Source of the DNA: Pithys albifrons albifrons
Lineage: Eukaryota > Chordata > Aves > Passeriformes > Thamnophilidae
Reading direction: 5' to 3'
Length of the DNA stretch: 64,000 bases
NCBI RefSeq assembly: GCF_047495875.1
Contig: NC_092461.1
Location: 43,727,601-43,791,600, forward strand
Within the stretch, counting starts at the first letter, position 1. The number at the start of each line of letters is the position of its first letter. Made by a program: the position numbers and the translations under genes. A model generated the notes under the pieces. The model searched no databases. It was not told where the DNA came from and worked only from the letters and a program-made list of their open reading frames with translations. Below are positions 27,466 through 38,247 of this stretch, piece by piece.

Positions 27466-27673
27466 ATTGGTTTTGGTTAGGATAGGTTTAATGTTCTTCA
27501 GAGAAGCTTATATGGCTCTGTGATTGGTATTTGTGACCAAAATAGTGTTGATAACACAGCAGTGTTTTAGTTACTGCTTAATAGTGATTACACAGCATCA
27601 AGCCTATCCAATGATGTCCTGCCAGTGAGTAGGCTGGGGTTGCATAAGAATTTGGGAGGGACAGCTGACCCTA
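27466..27673 (+). mobile_element. Truncated avian ERVL-type LTR (U3 part)
   Basis: Segments TGGTTTTGGTTAGGATAGG, GTGTTGATAACACAGCAGTG, TTTTAGTTACTGCTTAATAG, TGCCAGTGAGTAGGCTGGGG and GGGAGGGACAGCTGACCC follow the U3 order of a very common avian ERVL LTR. The same family occurs at 37900-38247 (+) and 39606-40101 (-). Similarity stops abruptly at 27673, where the next LTR begins, and I could not find the missing 3' half beyond 28785. It is a remnant cut by later insertion or deletion. Confidence 0.7.
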
Positions 27674-28202
27674 TGTGATGGGTTTGATCTAGGTTTCCTC
27701 AGTAACCAGCTGTAACTAGGGAAGTGGGCATTACATAGGTATTCCACACATGTTTTCCATGTAACGGGAGGAAGGAGTTTAAAGTTTGCTGCTTTCGAGG
27801 GAGGCACAGGGAAGCAGAAGACGGCCTAGACGGAGATCTTTTGTTTCGCTTGGTTCTGTCTCTTGGGGTGGTGAGATTGCATCCTTGCCAGTTTGTTTTC
27901 AAAGCTTTGATTGTATTCCTTTTGTTGTATGTTTGTTTTTGTTCTTTCTCATTCCCATCCCCCTTTCCTCTTTCTCCCCTACTCCCTGGGGACCCCTGGG
28001 TGGGTATTGATGGATGGTTTTCTCGCACCGATACGGTGAAAGGAGACCGGCTCCCAGGAGGAGGGCTCGAAGAGCAGAGGAAGGCGCTCCCGAGAGACCA
28101 CCTCCTTGGAAGCAAGGGAAGGCTCCTCCCGCTCCCAACCCAGCGACGATCCCCCGAAGGAAGAGGTCTACACGAGTCGGGAGTCAATGCAGAGAAGCAA
28201 GC

Positions 28203-28208
28203 TTTATT
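28203..28208 (-). terminator. Poly(A) signal of inner LTR
   Basis: Plus-strand TTTATT is AATAAA on the minus strand. It lies about 15 bases downstream of the TATA box on that strand, an unusually tight spacing, which suggests a very short R region or signal placement just before the R/U5 border. Confidence 0.55.
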
Positions 28209-28220
28209 GGGGCGCACTGG

Positions 28221-28229
28221 CTTATATAA
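28221..28229 (-). promoter_or_regulatory. TATA box of inner LTR
   Basis: The plus strand reads CTTATATAA, giving TTATATAAG on the minus strand. Several CCAAT-type elements lie upstream on that strand. It is the best-formed promoter in the window. Confidence 0.65.
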
Positions 28230-28785
28230 CAGAGCATAGAACTTTCTGGAATATGGGTGGAGTTAGGGGCGGAGATAGGGAGGAGCAATGCACAGGATTG
28301 GTGGGTATGCAAATGAGGGGGAGGAACAGGAGGAGAACCAATCAGGGAACACAACCATATATGGAAAATGGTGCACTGCACCAACTGGGGACCAATCAGG
28401 GAAGGTTAGGCGGGAAAATGCCCTATAGGTTTGTGGGGAGAAGAAACTTGGACAGGGATAGCTAAGGGAAAAAGACAAAGGTAGCCATCTTAGGGTATAA
28501 CAATTAAACTGGGGAAATGTCCAAATAGTTTCTTCCCGGTTCCTGCACCTCGGCGTCTTCATCAACCCATCTTTTATAGTATTTCTGCCACTTAATAAAG
28601 TCCTCGTCTATCTGTTGTCCTCCAACAGGTGGGTACAATTATGTGTGTAGTAATAAATGTTAGAGTATATATATATGCATTAATTCAGTCCAGTTTCGTT
28701 TGAGTTCTAGCCATCTTTTCAGGTTTTTTTCCCCAGTCTGGGCAGTTTGGGCTTGGGAGGAGAAAGCTGGGCTAAACCCAAGACA

Positions 28786-28984
28786 CCTTTAACAGAGAGA
28801 AAGAATATTCGATCATATATGACCCTGTTGTTGCAATTAAAACTGGAGGAAACAAGAAGGGGCAATGCTCAGTGATGTCATTTGTCTTCCCAAGTATCTG
28901 TTCTTACATACAGTGGAGCCCTGCTTTCCTGGAGCCTGCTGATAGGTAGGGTGAATGATTTGTTTTCATTTTGTTCACATGCAT
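28786..28984. other. Short spacer between LTRs
   Basis: Nothing recognisable. It separates the nested LTR pile from the deleted LTR that follows. Confidence 0.5.
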
Positions 28985-29205
28985 AGTGTAGTGCCTTGAT
29001 CCTGTTTGAACACTGTGTACCTACGAAAGCTGCTATATATCTCGCTTTCCTCAACTGGACAGGGTAGACTAAATATAATGAAATGTTTGTGGATTGACAT
29101 AAGGACAGAGCCGACATCATTTCTGTTGGACGTGGTTCTAGCAACATCTCACAGAAGCCACGCCTTTATCTCTGCCCCAAACCCCACACCTTGCCATGCA
29201 AAACC
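28985..29205 (-). mobile_element. Internally deleted LTR, same family as 23530-24440
   Basis: The left part (GAAAGCTGCTATATATCTCG, then TCCTCAACTGGACAGGGTAG, then TAATGAAATGTTTGTGGATT) matches the 3' edge region of the long minus-strand LTR family. The right part (CATCTCACAGAAGCCACGCC, then CACACCTTGCCATGCAAAACC) matches its 5' edge. About 700 bp or more of the middle is missing, with the junction near 29100-29136. The copy keeps both edges but no promoter. Confidence 0.65.
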
Positions 29206-30060
29206 AAAAAACACACTTTTGCTTTACCTATTCAGCTTGCATTTACCAACAAATGTGTTCATTTTTACCATTCAAATTATCTTTTTTCTCCTCCTGTGGA
29301 AAGTGAATGAGGGTCTGTGTAGGGCTCAGCTGCTTACCAGGGCTAACATACAACATTCTATTATTTTTATAGATTCCTTGTCAAATACGTTTAGAAAATA
29401 GCTTTAAGATGTACTCATATGGGTAGGGGTAGGGCTAAAGCATTACTATGACTGCCAGGTAGTACTAGCCAGCTACTTTTGTGCTATAGTATTTCTTAAA
29501 ACAAAGAATTGCTGACATAAAGTTGCTTATTAAAGGTCTTTTGTAAAGTATGTGGTTTGGATCAGAAAATAAAAGAAAATTGTTTCTCTTGAGGTTGAAA
29601 AGTACATTGGCACAGTGTTAAATTGATTTTGTCCCAGAAATATAGGCATCCTTCCTTAAATCTCTAATGAATAATCTGAAGACAACTGCCTCTCCTCATT
29701 GTATATGGCTGTCTTGGACTGGACACCTAAATGTGGAGGATGAATTTAGATAAAAATAAATTCTACTTACAATGTTTAAATCAAACCTCTTAATTTAGTT
29801 AAAGGGTGAGGCTGTCCTTCAAAGCAATCATATTCCTTCAGTCTCTGAGCAGCAAAATAGGAAAAATATATATACTTAACAAAATGTAGAAATATTACAA
29901 AATACTCTGCTGGTGTTGTATATCTGTCTTAATCTGAGGGAAAACCAAACTGCTTACCAAACAAGAGGAGAGGATTCCTCCTCAATGATCATGTCACTCC
30001 TTATTAAATTTAAGAAAAGGAACTTTAATTAGAAAACGGATATGAGGAGGATAACTGTTC
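29206..30060. other. AT-rich noncoding DNA
   Basis: No gene or repeat recognised. Confidence 0.5.
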
Positions 30061-30065
30061 TTAAC

Positions 30066-30140
30066 TGATATATATATATACATATATATATACACACACA
30101 CATATATATATATACATACATATATATACATATATATAAC
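30066..30140. repeat. (TA)n/(CA)n compound simple repeat
   Basis: Alternating TATATA, CATATATA and ACACACAC runs span about 75 bp. It is a compound dinucleotide array, prone to slippage and to hairpin formation. Confidence 0.95.
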
Positions 30141-30189
30141 CAAGACAAAAACAAACAACTACCTGCAAAGAGAAGTAAAAACCAAAACC

Positions 30190-30715
30190 CTTTAGGTGAA
30201 ACTGAGTTCGCGTCTCTGCGGCTTATCTGGTGCAACAATATTTGCAGACAGGGTCGCTGCTGTGCCTCAGCTGGCAGTGAGGTGGTTCAGTTCTCCTCCG
30301 GTGCAAAAGCAGTCGGCAGCCACTCACCCCCGCTGAATCACTCACATGGAGAGACGAAAGCCAAAGAAGCTAGCAGGCGATGCAGAGTATCTCTCTTGCA
30401 GATGGAAAGCTCTCCTCCTCTCTCCGGTGGGCACCACAGAGCCACAGAGCTTTGCCATGCCCACCTGCCCACACAGCCGGCCCGGGGTTGCTAGACAGGC
30501 TCCAGGGGCTGAGCCACAGGCAACAGGCCTGGATAAATCATACAGTGGCCCCTTGTCTCCTGAGGAAGGAAGCTGGACAGGCTCAAGCTGCCTCTCTTTG
30601 GGATCGCAGAGACAGAGCGAGGGTCGTGGATGGCCAAAAAAAAAAAAGAGCGAGCAAGGGTAACCCAGCTCCACCACCAGCCCTTTGTCTTCATTCCACA
30701 GGCCAAGAAGTGAGA
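30190..30715. repeat. Unclassified GC-rich block, possible retroelement piece
   Basis: A sharp rise in GC begins at about GAGTTCGCGTCTCTGCGGC and ends near CATTCCACAGGCCAAGAAG. It is interrupted by a 12-base A-run at 30636-30647. Open frames of 70-120 codons occur in several phases on both strands, which is expected of any GC-rich block and is not gene evidence. The block sits next to the TA/CA array, in the retroelement-rich part of the window. I could not find LTR termini or a polypeptide family. It may be a leader or LTR portion of an unlisted ERV, or a small CpG-rich regulatory island. Confidence 0.35.
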
Positions 30716-33700
30716 TACATACTTATTACTAGCTGCTATTAAGATAGTACATGTACATTGGCTAGAAGATGCCATTCTAAGCAAATATCCTTTTTTTGAT
30801 AAATATTCATAGACATATGTAATATAATGAAACTACACTATTGAGTTTCAAGTAAAGGCAAATTTTGGTTTAAGATGGAGTAGAAGGGGATTAGTCCTAG
30901 AATTGAAAGACAGATAAACAGAAGATACAGAAATCTTGAATAGAAGATATTAGGATCAAAAGCAATTAAATGAGTGGTTCAGGAAATGTGTTAGGATCAG
31001 TTTTGTTTAATGGCATCATGGTTTTGTTTGAAATAATTGCATGTACATTTATTTCACTTTCACGTTACGCAAATTATTATTGTTAATATAGGAAAGGATT
31101 AGCATATCATACAAATAGATGTAGATGATTTGGTGGATTAGTGTAATAGAAATGAGATAACACTTCAGTGTTAGAAATTGTTAAGGCTTTCTGCCTTAGA
31201 GTCAGAGAGGAAGATTCTCGAGGTACTAAGTGATATAAAGATAATAATGATGCCTATTTATCAGTGTGCTTGCAGTAGACTAATATGATTTTAAATAGAG
31301 TAGAATCTTTAGTAGAGGTAAGAAAAAATTACTATCAATTTGAAAAATATTCCTGATACTTTATTATGTTCTGTCTACCCATAGTCTGACAATAAAAATA
31401 TAGACCACAATAAGTATTGCTAAAGATACCTCTGTGTATTCAAATATTAAAGGCATAAAAAAATCACCATTATCCCTAATGCACACTGCATAAATTACAC
31501 ACTGAGATAAACTATAAATTATATTTACTGTTTCTTAATGTGTATCATGTATATCATGCACATCTCTGAGCACTTTCTTCCCATAGATTTAGGTCAACAA
31601 AGTGGCTAAGCAAGAGAAGTAAGAATCTTCTAGGTAAGCAGGATTCTAAGAGGAACTGACACACAGTTACAAGTTGAGGTTATTGCATATAATATGTATG
31701 GAAAGTAAGTCAGAAAATCAGAGAGCCTGAAACCATTATACCTGAAGGTTATCTAGTGAGAATAAAGAAATGTGCAATCATTTCCATTGGCATCTGTTAC
31801 TATATAGCCTGGAGATGGTTTTGCCAGCCATTTGGAGAATAACTGTTTTCTTCCATAAACATATAGAGTTTCAATATTGCCTTAGGGATTTTAAAAGTAT
31901 TATTGTTAATTCAGTTTTCATTTGCCAAGTATATATTAAATAGGTGCCAAGAGGCAGACACAGTTGTTTGGAATATCATAGGTAGACACTTCAGGAAGAA
32001 AAAGAATTTTAAAAGGACATTCATTTTGATGGTTGTGATTACTAGAACTGCCTCATAGCAAAAACAGACATTACCCTCTGTCTGAATCCTTTATGACTTT
32101 TATTCTTTGTAAAGATAGAGGGTTTTATCTACTAACAGAGAGGGATTAAAAAAAACAACCAAATGGGAACACCTGATTTTACTTAGAATGAAATAAATTT
32201 TCAAAGTCCATGTTCTAATGATTAGATATTCATGAAATTCACAGTTGTCACAAACTCCTGTAAGACATTCTCCTGGGTTCAAGTCACTCACCCATACTTA
32301 AGCAAAGAGGAAAAGTCCATTGCTTTGATCCAAGAATAGGATTATAGGAAGATCATATTAGTTCTAACTAGTGATTTTTAAGTGTCTTTTGAACTGTATC
32401 CAAACAGCTGTTGATAGAAATCCTGGTATTGCTAAATATACCTTAAAACTATTAACTTTGGATCTTAGTTCCTACTAGGAGTTCCTACACATGAGGAGCA
32501 ACATTACAGCCTCAAAAGCTGTAGATAAGACTCTATTAAAAGTAATTTTAAACTTTTCCTTTTTGTCAACAACAAAAAAAGGTTTTGCTGCCTAACCTAA
32601 ACATTTTGAAAAGAAAGTAAAAGCTTTCCTTAAGCCAGGAAGGGGCAGTACAGAGATGCTCAGCACTTGCAACTGCAGCTGACATCTATAAAACCCCCCC
32701 AGTTTTTTTTATTTATTATTTATTCTATATAAACCATTTAAAAATATTAGATGACAAAATCAAGCACTCAAAACTAAGGTAATGAATTATTGGGTTAAAG
32801 TTTCTGTATAATGTGACTGTGACTAGATAACAGTAACAAATGGAGTTGTTGGAGACAGATCTTGAAGTTTTAATATGCCACAGAGACCAGAGTTCATTTC
32901 TTTGTCCTTCCACAGATGTAGTATCATGTTTATAGCAAACAAAATTTTTAAAATGTAACCTTTACTGTTGTCTACTCAATCTGGCTTTCCAAAATTGTAA
33001 ACACTCAGAAAGGTGGTTGCAAATCAAAACAATGTATGTTATGTAATTACACTACAACCCTAAATTTTCCAGTGGTTGCCCAAATTGCCCATGTTTGTGA
33101 TTTGTGATCCCTATAGTCCTACACCTAAGCCATAAGAACCTAATAGTATCATCCAGTATGCCATAGTATTAATGTACAAAGCCACTGAGTCCATTAAACA
33201 GTTTCATATAGCATCAATAAACAACAGATGAGGTAAACTAATAAATCAGTTTCACCGTAGTTCTGACTAACGTGCAGGGAAGGTTGGGTAGGGTCATGAT
33301 TTGCCATAAGAAAATAAAATACCAATGGGGAAAGGGAGCAGTATCCATGAAGGAAGAAGAGAGAGGAAAAGGGAAGCTGAATACTTAAAGGCAACTCTAA
33401 CATGCAAACATAACAGGCATGTATACTTGTTTATGTGCTGTGAATGTGTTAATTACTTTTCCCTGTGTAATATTAATTATAGCTTTACTAGACTTTGTTC
33501 ATTTGTTTTTCTGGTGTTAACTTTTTCATACCTGTGTCTTTGTTTTAAAAAAGAGCTTATACCAATAGGATATCACACTGGTGATTAGCAGTAGTGGAAT
33601 CTGAAGCAATGTCTTATTAGGAACTAGTGTGCTTTGCAGAGGAGACCTTGACAAACTGATGTCCACTGTAGCTGTTTTGTGGAGATTTGCTTCAGACTAT

Positions 33701-34799
33701 CTCTCAGTCCCATGAATTGGCTGCCATTAATGAAATGAGCAGATTCTGAATGCATCTTTGGCTTACTTCCTTCCAAAATGAGTCCTATTTGTAATTACTA
33801 CCCAAAGATAACTGTGCTGCAAAAATTGGGGATTATTGGGAGATTTATTTCAAAAGTTCACATCCAATCTGTTAAACATTGTTGTGAAGCCAGCCTTTAT
33901 ATCAGCTACACAAATCCTTACTTTTGGAGCTTCCAGCACAACTGATAACAATGCTATACTGTTGCCGCTCTGTGGGCACACAAAGTAACAGATGTCACAG
34001 GTACCGGCAGGCAGCCAAGGGCTAGTGAGGCCTGAATTGATTTGATTCTGTTTATGGCCATGTAAGAAGAAAGTGTTTAACTGAGAGCAGACTCTTCAGC
34101 GAGCTTTCTTCCAAGTCTGTCTCCATCCTATTTTTTTCTAATGGCAGTTCCCTCGCCACCTTCTCTACTGCAGTTCTAACATGAACCTTATTTCAATTTC
34201 ACTCTTCTTGCTCAACCTTTCTCTGTTCACCTACAGGGAGATGTCTTTCTTCTACATCCTCATCCAATCTCTTTTCTTGTTTGCTTCATCTCTGCAAGTC
34301 CTGAGCCAAGATTTTTCATTAATGCTATAGAGACAGATGGATTCTGATGAGTATGCAAGATACAGCTAAACTATTTTTAAAACACTTTTTTTCTTTTTTC
34401 TTTTTTCTTTTTTTTTTTAAAGGAGTATAAAACCTTGCAGCTAAATTAGCAATGGCTTGTATTTTCAACACAGGATGGCAGGCTGACGAAATGTTTTTAA
34501 ACAAGAGACACATTTAACATAAATAATGTAATGAGTCTGATATTGATAAAGTTTCTGTTCTCACAAAACATATGTTTGGCAATTTTTGTGTTAGTTATCA
34601 AGTTTAAATAATTTCTTTTTTTGTCATGAGTCTGAAAAAGAGAATACTCAGAGTTGCTCTTGGGTCTCTGTTGAATTGAAAATGTCAAAATGCACAGCCA
34701 CAACTGGCATGGATACTTTGAGCTACTTATGTTAATGTATCATTCATGTGTATGACTGAATCTAATCCACACTAGGTATTTAGCCCATACAGATATCTT
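30716..34799. other. AT-rich noncoding DNA
   Basis: No gene or recognisable transposon over 4 kb. The longest open frame is 87 codons (33325-33588, +). A T/C-rich tract lies at 34385-34420 and a C7 followed by T8 at about 32694-32711. Confidence 0.55.
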
Positions 34800-37027
34800 A
34801 GAAGGCAAGAGTAATTAAAAACATGTCCTTCCTAAATGTTTGAATGTCCAAGCACCTATCGCTTTCAGTGTAGTCTTTAGCAGTCCATTTTATAATTTGA
34901 TTTTCCTGAAGGCTGATGCATGATAGAAGTTCTGATACAGCCACTCAATGCCATGTTCTTTTATGTTTATGAGGTTGTTTCAGAAATTAGTCCAGCTGAG
35001 TGACTTAATTCTTTCTGTGGGGCCATGTTGCCATAAGACTTGTTTTTCAAGGCCCAGGACAGTGTTCTGGACAGTGGCATGGGACTTGGGATATGTATCC
35101 AGCCAAATGGTGGTTGTTTCCACTATTGAAAACACATCATGCTTCCCTTGACAGTTTTGCAGGAGCATGATAAAATGAATCTAGCATGCCTCCACATACT
35201 TGCATTTTGACCATCATCCTCCATACCATAGAGACTTTTAACCATTTGGTTTGCTTGATTGCAGTCCATGCTTCAAATTCATGGATAACACTGTCCATGG
35301 TAAAGTCCACCCCTTGATCACAAGCCCATCCCATCTTTTCCTTGATGGCCTGAGGTGTCATGAAGTGACCTACAAATAATTCATCAGTCCAGAACCACCT
35401 GAGCCACTTCAGTCTTAGGACCCTGATCCACCTGCTGGTTGTTCCGTTGTTTTTCACTGGCATTCATGTGATGTACTTTTACAAACAGGTTCTCTACCTA
35501 GGCAGCTATATCTTGCAACAATATGGCAGCCCAGATGGGTTTGCCTTTGCATAGCCACTTTCTCTACTTCCCTTGCTATAACCATTACCATTTGTCAGCA
35601 TCGGCCAACACAGGGAGCTGTTCAGTAGCAATGTCTAAAGTTAGATGGATGGTCTTCTTTTCTGCAAATTGTGTCAATTCACCTTCTCCTTCAGAAGTTT
35701 CTGCAGCTTGGTATTCTTGCTTTCCATTCCTGATGTTTTCCTGCAATACAACAGGACCCATCAGTGAACAGTGCCTGTTTCTTGAGTCACCCATGGTGTT
35801 TCCTTCCAGAGGCTCCAAGTAGAGTTATTCTTTCAGGATGCAGTGTAGACCATATTTTTCACATCTTTTCCTGCCTGGATTGGCCCCACAGTCACTGAAT
35901 GAACTATCTTCCAATTAATTTGTTCAAACGTTAGTTTTGCTCAGGGCCCCATTTAAATTTTTTTTCTGACAGGTCACTTGATAGAGAGGGCTTCCAATCA
36001 GACTTTAATTTGGAACATGCATTCTCCAAAACTCCTCAACACCTAAGAAAGTTCGAGTTTCCTTTTTGCTAGTTGGTGGGGACATCACTGTTTATTGTTG
36101 ATCACATCCACTGGGATCTGACCACATCCATATTGTCCCTTTATTCCTAAAAACTGGGTCTCCTGTTCAGATCCCTTTACCTTACTTTGCTTTATGGCAA
36201 AACCAGCTTTCAGAAGTATTTGGACTATTTTCTTCCCTTCCTCAAAAACGTCTTCTGCTGTGTTGCCCCACATGATGATGCCACCAATGGATTACAGGTG
36301 TTCAAGAGTTTTACCCTGTTCCAGTGCAGGTTGGATCAGTCCATGGCAGATAGTAGGGCTTTGTTTCCAAACCTGGAGTGGCTGATTTGGTGTAGAGGAT
36401 GCCTGTTCAAGGGAAAGGAAACTGGATCTGATGTGCCAGGCCATTGAATTTAATCACCAAAGTCCAGGAAACCCAGCTGTCTGCTTTCTCCACTTAGCTG
36501 GTGGCAAGTCCCCTCTAGTCCTGGTAATAATATTCATAATTCATTTGTAAATATGAATCAGAAGTCCCTTTATTCTACTCTGTCCAGGGGACTGTTCATT
36601 GAAAAATGGAGCACATATTTCCATGGAAGAACCACCCTGTTGTGATTGCTTTTCATTGTAACTCATACACATGCCTCTATGGTCAAGGTAGATTTTCCAT
36701 CCAAGTTCTTCATGTCTTCTCAGTGGTCATGTGGATAAAACTATAGGGTGGCTCACGGGTTCATGAATTCTATCCTAGACTAAACCAGGACAACAGTATA
36801 TCCTCTTGAGCAGAGGAATGCTTAATCCTGAGATAACAGAGAAATTGGTCCATACAGGTGTGGCTTAGAGAATATCCTCTCTGAATTCCTGGAACTCCTG
36901 GGACACAGCTGAGACACTTTTCCCTAAGGAGGAAGAGAAACTTCCTTCATATGCTAGAGTTGGTCAGCTATTCCTCCATCATTTTTTCATCTCTGTCTTT
37001 CCAGGTGATTACTGCCAATGAGTTGAC
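34800..37027 (-). pseudogene. Decayed ERVL-type pol (RT, RNase H, integrase)
   Basis: Minus-strand fragments run in pol order from high to low coordinates. Reverse transcriptase: PTICHGLIQPALEQGK near 36310-36360, then the catalytic site, then FEEGKKIVQILLKAGFAIKQ and QFLGIKGQYG. The YxDD position (36280-36291) reads SIGG, with a TAA stop just upstream at 36292-36294. RNase H: the GEGELTQFAEKK segment (about 35650-35690) keeps its Glu. Integrase zinc finger: GVDFTMDSVIHEFEAWTAIK, where two expected Cys are Phe and Trp (about 35266-35277). Integrase core: SHATVQNTVLGLEKQVLW, then ERIKSLSWTNF where the catalytic Asp is lost, then a stop at 34980-34982. Fragments lie in different phases with several stops. 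It is not functional. Confidence 0.85.
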
Positions 37028-37032
37028 ATATG
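37028..37032. repeat. Target-site duplication, left copy
   Basis: ATATG immediately precedes the LTR at 37033 and is repeated exactly at 37659-37663. Five bases is the size typical of ERVL-type integration. Confidence 0.8.
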
Positions 37033-37658
37033 TGTCTTGGTTTGAGATAAGCAACTGCCAACCCCCCCAAGCACAGAGAGAAAAGCCTCCCTCCTAACAC
37101 CAGGGAAAGGGAGGAAAAGAGAGGGGAAAGGAAAAAAACACTTCAAACTGCATTTATACTAAATCTACATATATTTTTCACAGAAAGAAAGAGACAATTA
37201 GAAGAGAGTACAAATATACACTCACACAAGTCTGCAACAACAAGTTCCCCACCTCAACTTCTTAACGAACACACAAATTCTACTGTCCTAACTACACATT
37301 ACTTAAGAAGAAGCTTATTCCCCTGGGAGACAAACCCAAGCAGAAAGGAGAGACCCAGAACAACACATTTTACTTTCCTGAGGTACCCTGTGACCAAGTG
37401 GTGGGCCTGGTCCTCTCCATCCCCCCTGGGACAGCATCGTGAGTCCTCCCAAGAGGAGGGCTGAGAAGCGACTGCCTTAACCACTCCCACACTGGTTCCT
37501 ACTTCCCTGGAGATGATGTCATAATGTGGTATGGAATACAAAGTTACTGGCTAGAAGAGGTCAGCTGTTAGCTCAGCCCAGCTCAAGTCAGCTGACAGCT
37601 TCGGCCTAATCCAAACTTCAGAGCCCAAATCTAGGCCCACCTAGGTGAACCCATAACA
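37033..37658 (-). mobile_element. Solo LTR inserted in ERVL pol
   Basis: The 626-bp element begins TGTCTTGGTTTGAG and ends ACCCATAACA on the plus strand, with perfect ATATG duplications on both sides. It splits the minus-strand pol. On the minus strand the element begins TGTTATGGG and ends CCAAGACA. A relative at 52738-53309 has a CCAAT and TATA-like order on the minus strand, which sets the orientation. With no second LTR or internal region, it is a solo LTR left by recombination after a later insertion into the older pol. Confidence 0.85.
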
Positions 37659-37663
37659 ATATG
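37659..37663. repeat. Target-site duplication, right copy
   Basis: ATATG, identical to 37028-37032. Confidence 0.8.
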
Positions 37664-37860
37664 AAAATGGTGTGTTCTGTATATGTTTTCATCACATGGG
37701 TCATGTGCAATATACTTCATCTGGATCTCTGGATAACCACTTGCAGTCCAGGTCATCACCAATCTATCTGAACCCTTGTGACAGATACTGTGTGTATTCC
37801 AACCACTGTGACACACATTGCGTCTGAACAACATAACTAAACCATACTCTTTTCAGGCAC
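37664..37860 (-). pseudogene. Upstream part of the same ERVL coding region
   Basis: The minus-strand frame (closing near 37631) contains VMTWTASGYPEIQMKYIAHD, then PCDENIYRTHH. It continues, beyond the inserted LTR, into minus-strand sequence reading YVNSLAVITWKDRDEKMMEE before a stop. The coding style fits the region upstream of reverse transcriptase in an ERVL polyprotein, but I cannot say whether it is gag, protease or the start of pol. Confidence 0.5.
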
Positions 37861-37899
37861 CCCTATGGGCAAAAATAAATATTGGAAGTGAAAGAATAA

Positions 37900-38247
37900 T
37901 GGAGAGTGGAGACTAACAGTAGACTACTGTGGCCTGAGTGAAGTCACAATGTCAGTGCTTGGGAACAGGCTGGGCATTGGTTGGTTAGTGGTAAGCAATT
38001 GTTTTTAATTTGCATCATTTGTTTTTCTTGGGTTTTATTTCTCTTTGTTTTTGTTATTTTTCTTTTAATTACATCTTTATTATTATTTCTGTTGCCGTAT
38101 TTTATTTTATTTCAATGATTAAACCGTTCTAATTTCAACAAGTAAGTCTTCTTACTTTCACCCTTCAAATTCTCATGTTCATCCCATCAGAAGAGTGTTG
38201 CACAAACAGTTCTGTTGTGCTCAGTTTCTGGCAGGGATTAAAACACA
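37900..38247 (+). mobile_element. 3' part of avian ERVL-type LTR
   Basis: From about GTAGACTACTGTGGCCTGAG through TGGTAAGCAATTGTTTTTAA, TTTGTTTTTCTTGGGTTTTA, GATTAAACCGTTC and CATCCCATCAGAAGAG to the terminus GGGATTAAAACACA, this follows the R/U5 half of the common avian ERVL LTR. The 5' half is missing. Its orientation is opposite to the neighbouring pol, so it is not that element's own LTR in the expected arrangement. It ends where the next LTR starts. Confidence 0.75.

Larger units (their letters stand above)
28008..28564 (-). mobile_element. Inner LTR, reverse orientation, ERVK-like
   Basis: On the minus strand the order is that of a retroviral LTR: ATTGG/CCAAT elements (plus-strand ACCAATCAGG at about 28337 and 28390, ATTGG at 28297), a TTATATAAG TATA box at 28221-28229, then AATAAA at 28203-28208, followed by GC-rich R/U5-like sequence down to about 28010. 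Tentative ends are TGATG (5') and CATCA (3'), which pair as a terminal inverted repeat. No clean target duplication was found, so the ends could be off by tens of bases. No primer-binding site or gag follows, so a solo LTR is likely. ERVK class is inferred from layout only. Confidence 0.6.
27674..28785 (+). mobile_element. Outer LTR, probably split by an inner LTR
   Basis: The left end TGTGATGGGTTTGATC and right end GGGCTAAACCCAAGACA form imperfect terminal inverted repeats of TG...CA type. The left part has T-rich sequence from about 27895 to 27985, and the right part has AATAAAG at about 28592. At 1.1 kb it is long for one LTR, and the middle (about 28008-28564) has its own minus-strand promoter and poly(A) signal, so I read it as an outer LTR holding an inner one. 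Flanks CCCTA and CCTTT do not match well, so either the duplication has decayed or an end is wrong. Strand is uncertain. Confidence 0.55.

Noticed and set aside
27699..28565. Clustered open frames of 66-172 codons on both strands
   Set aside because: They lie inside LTR sequence, overlap each other in several phases and come from GC-rich composition, not from genes.
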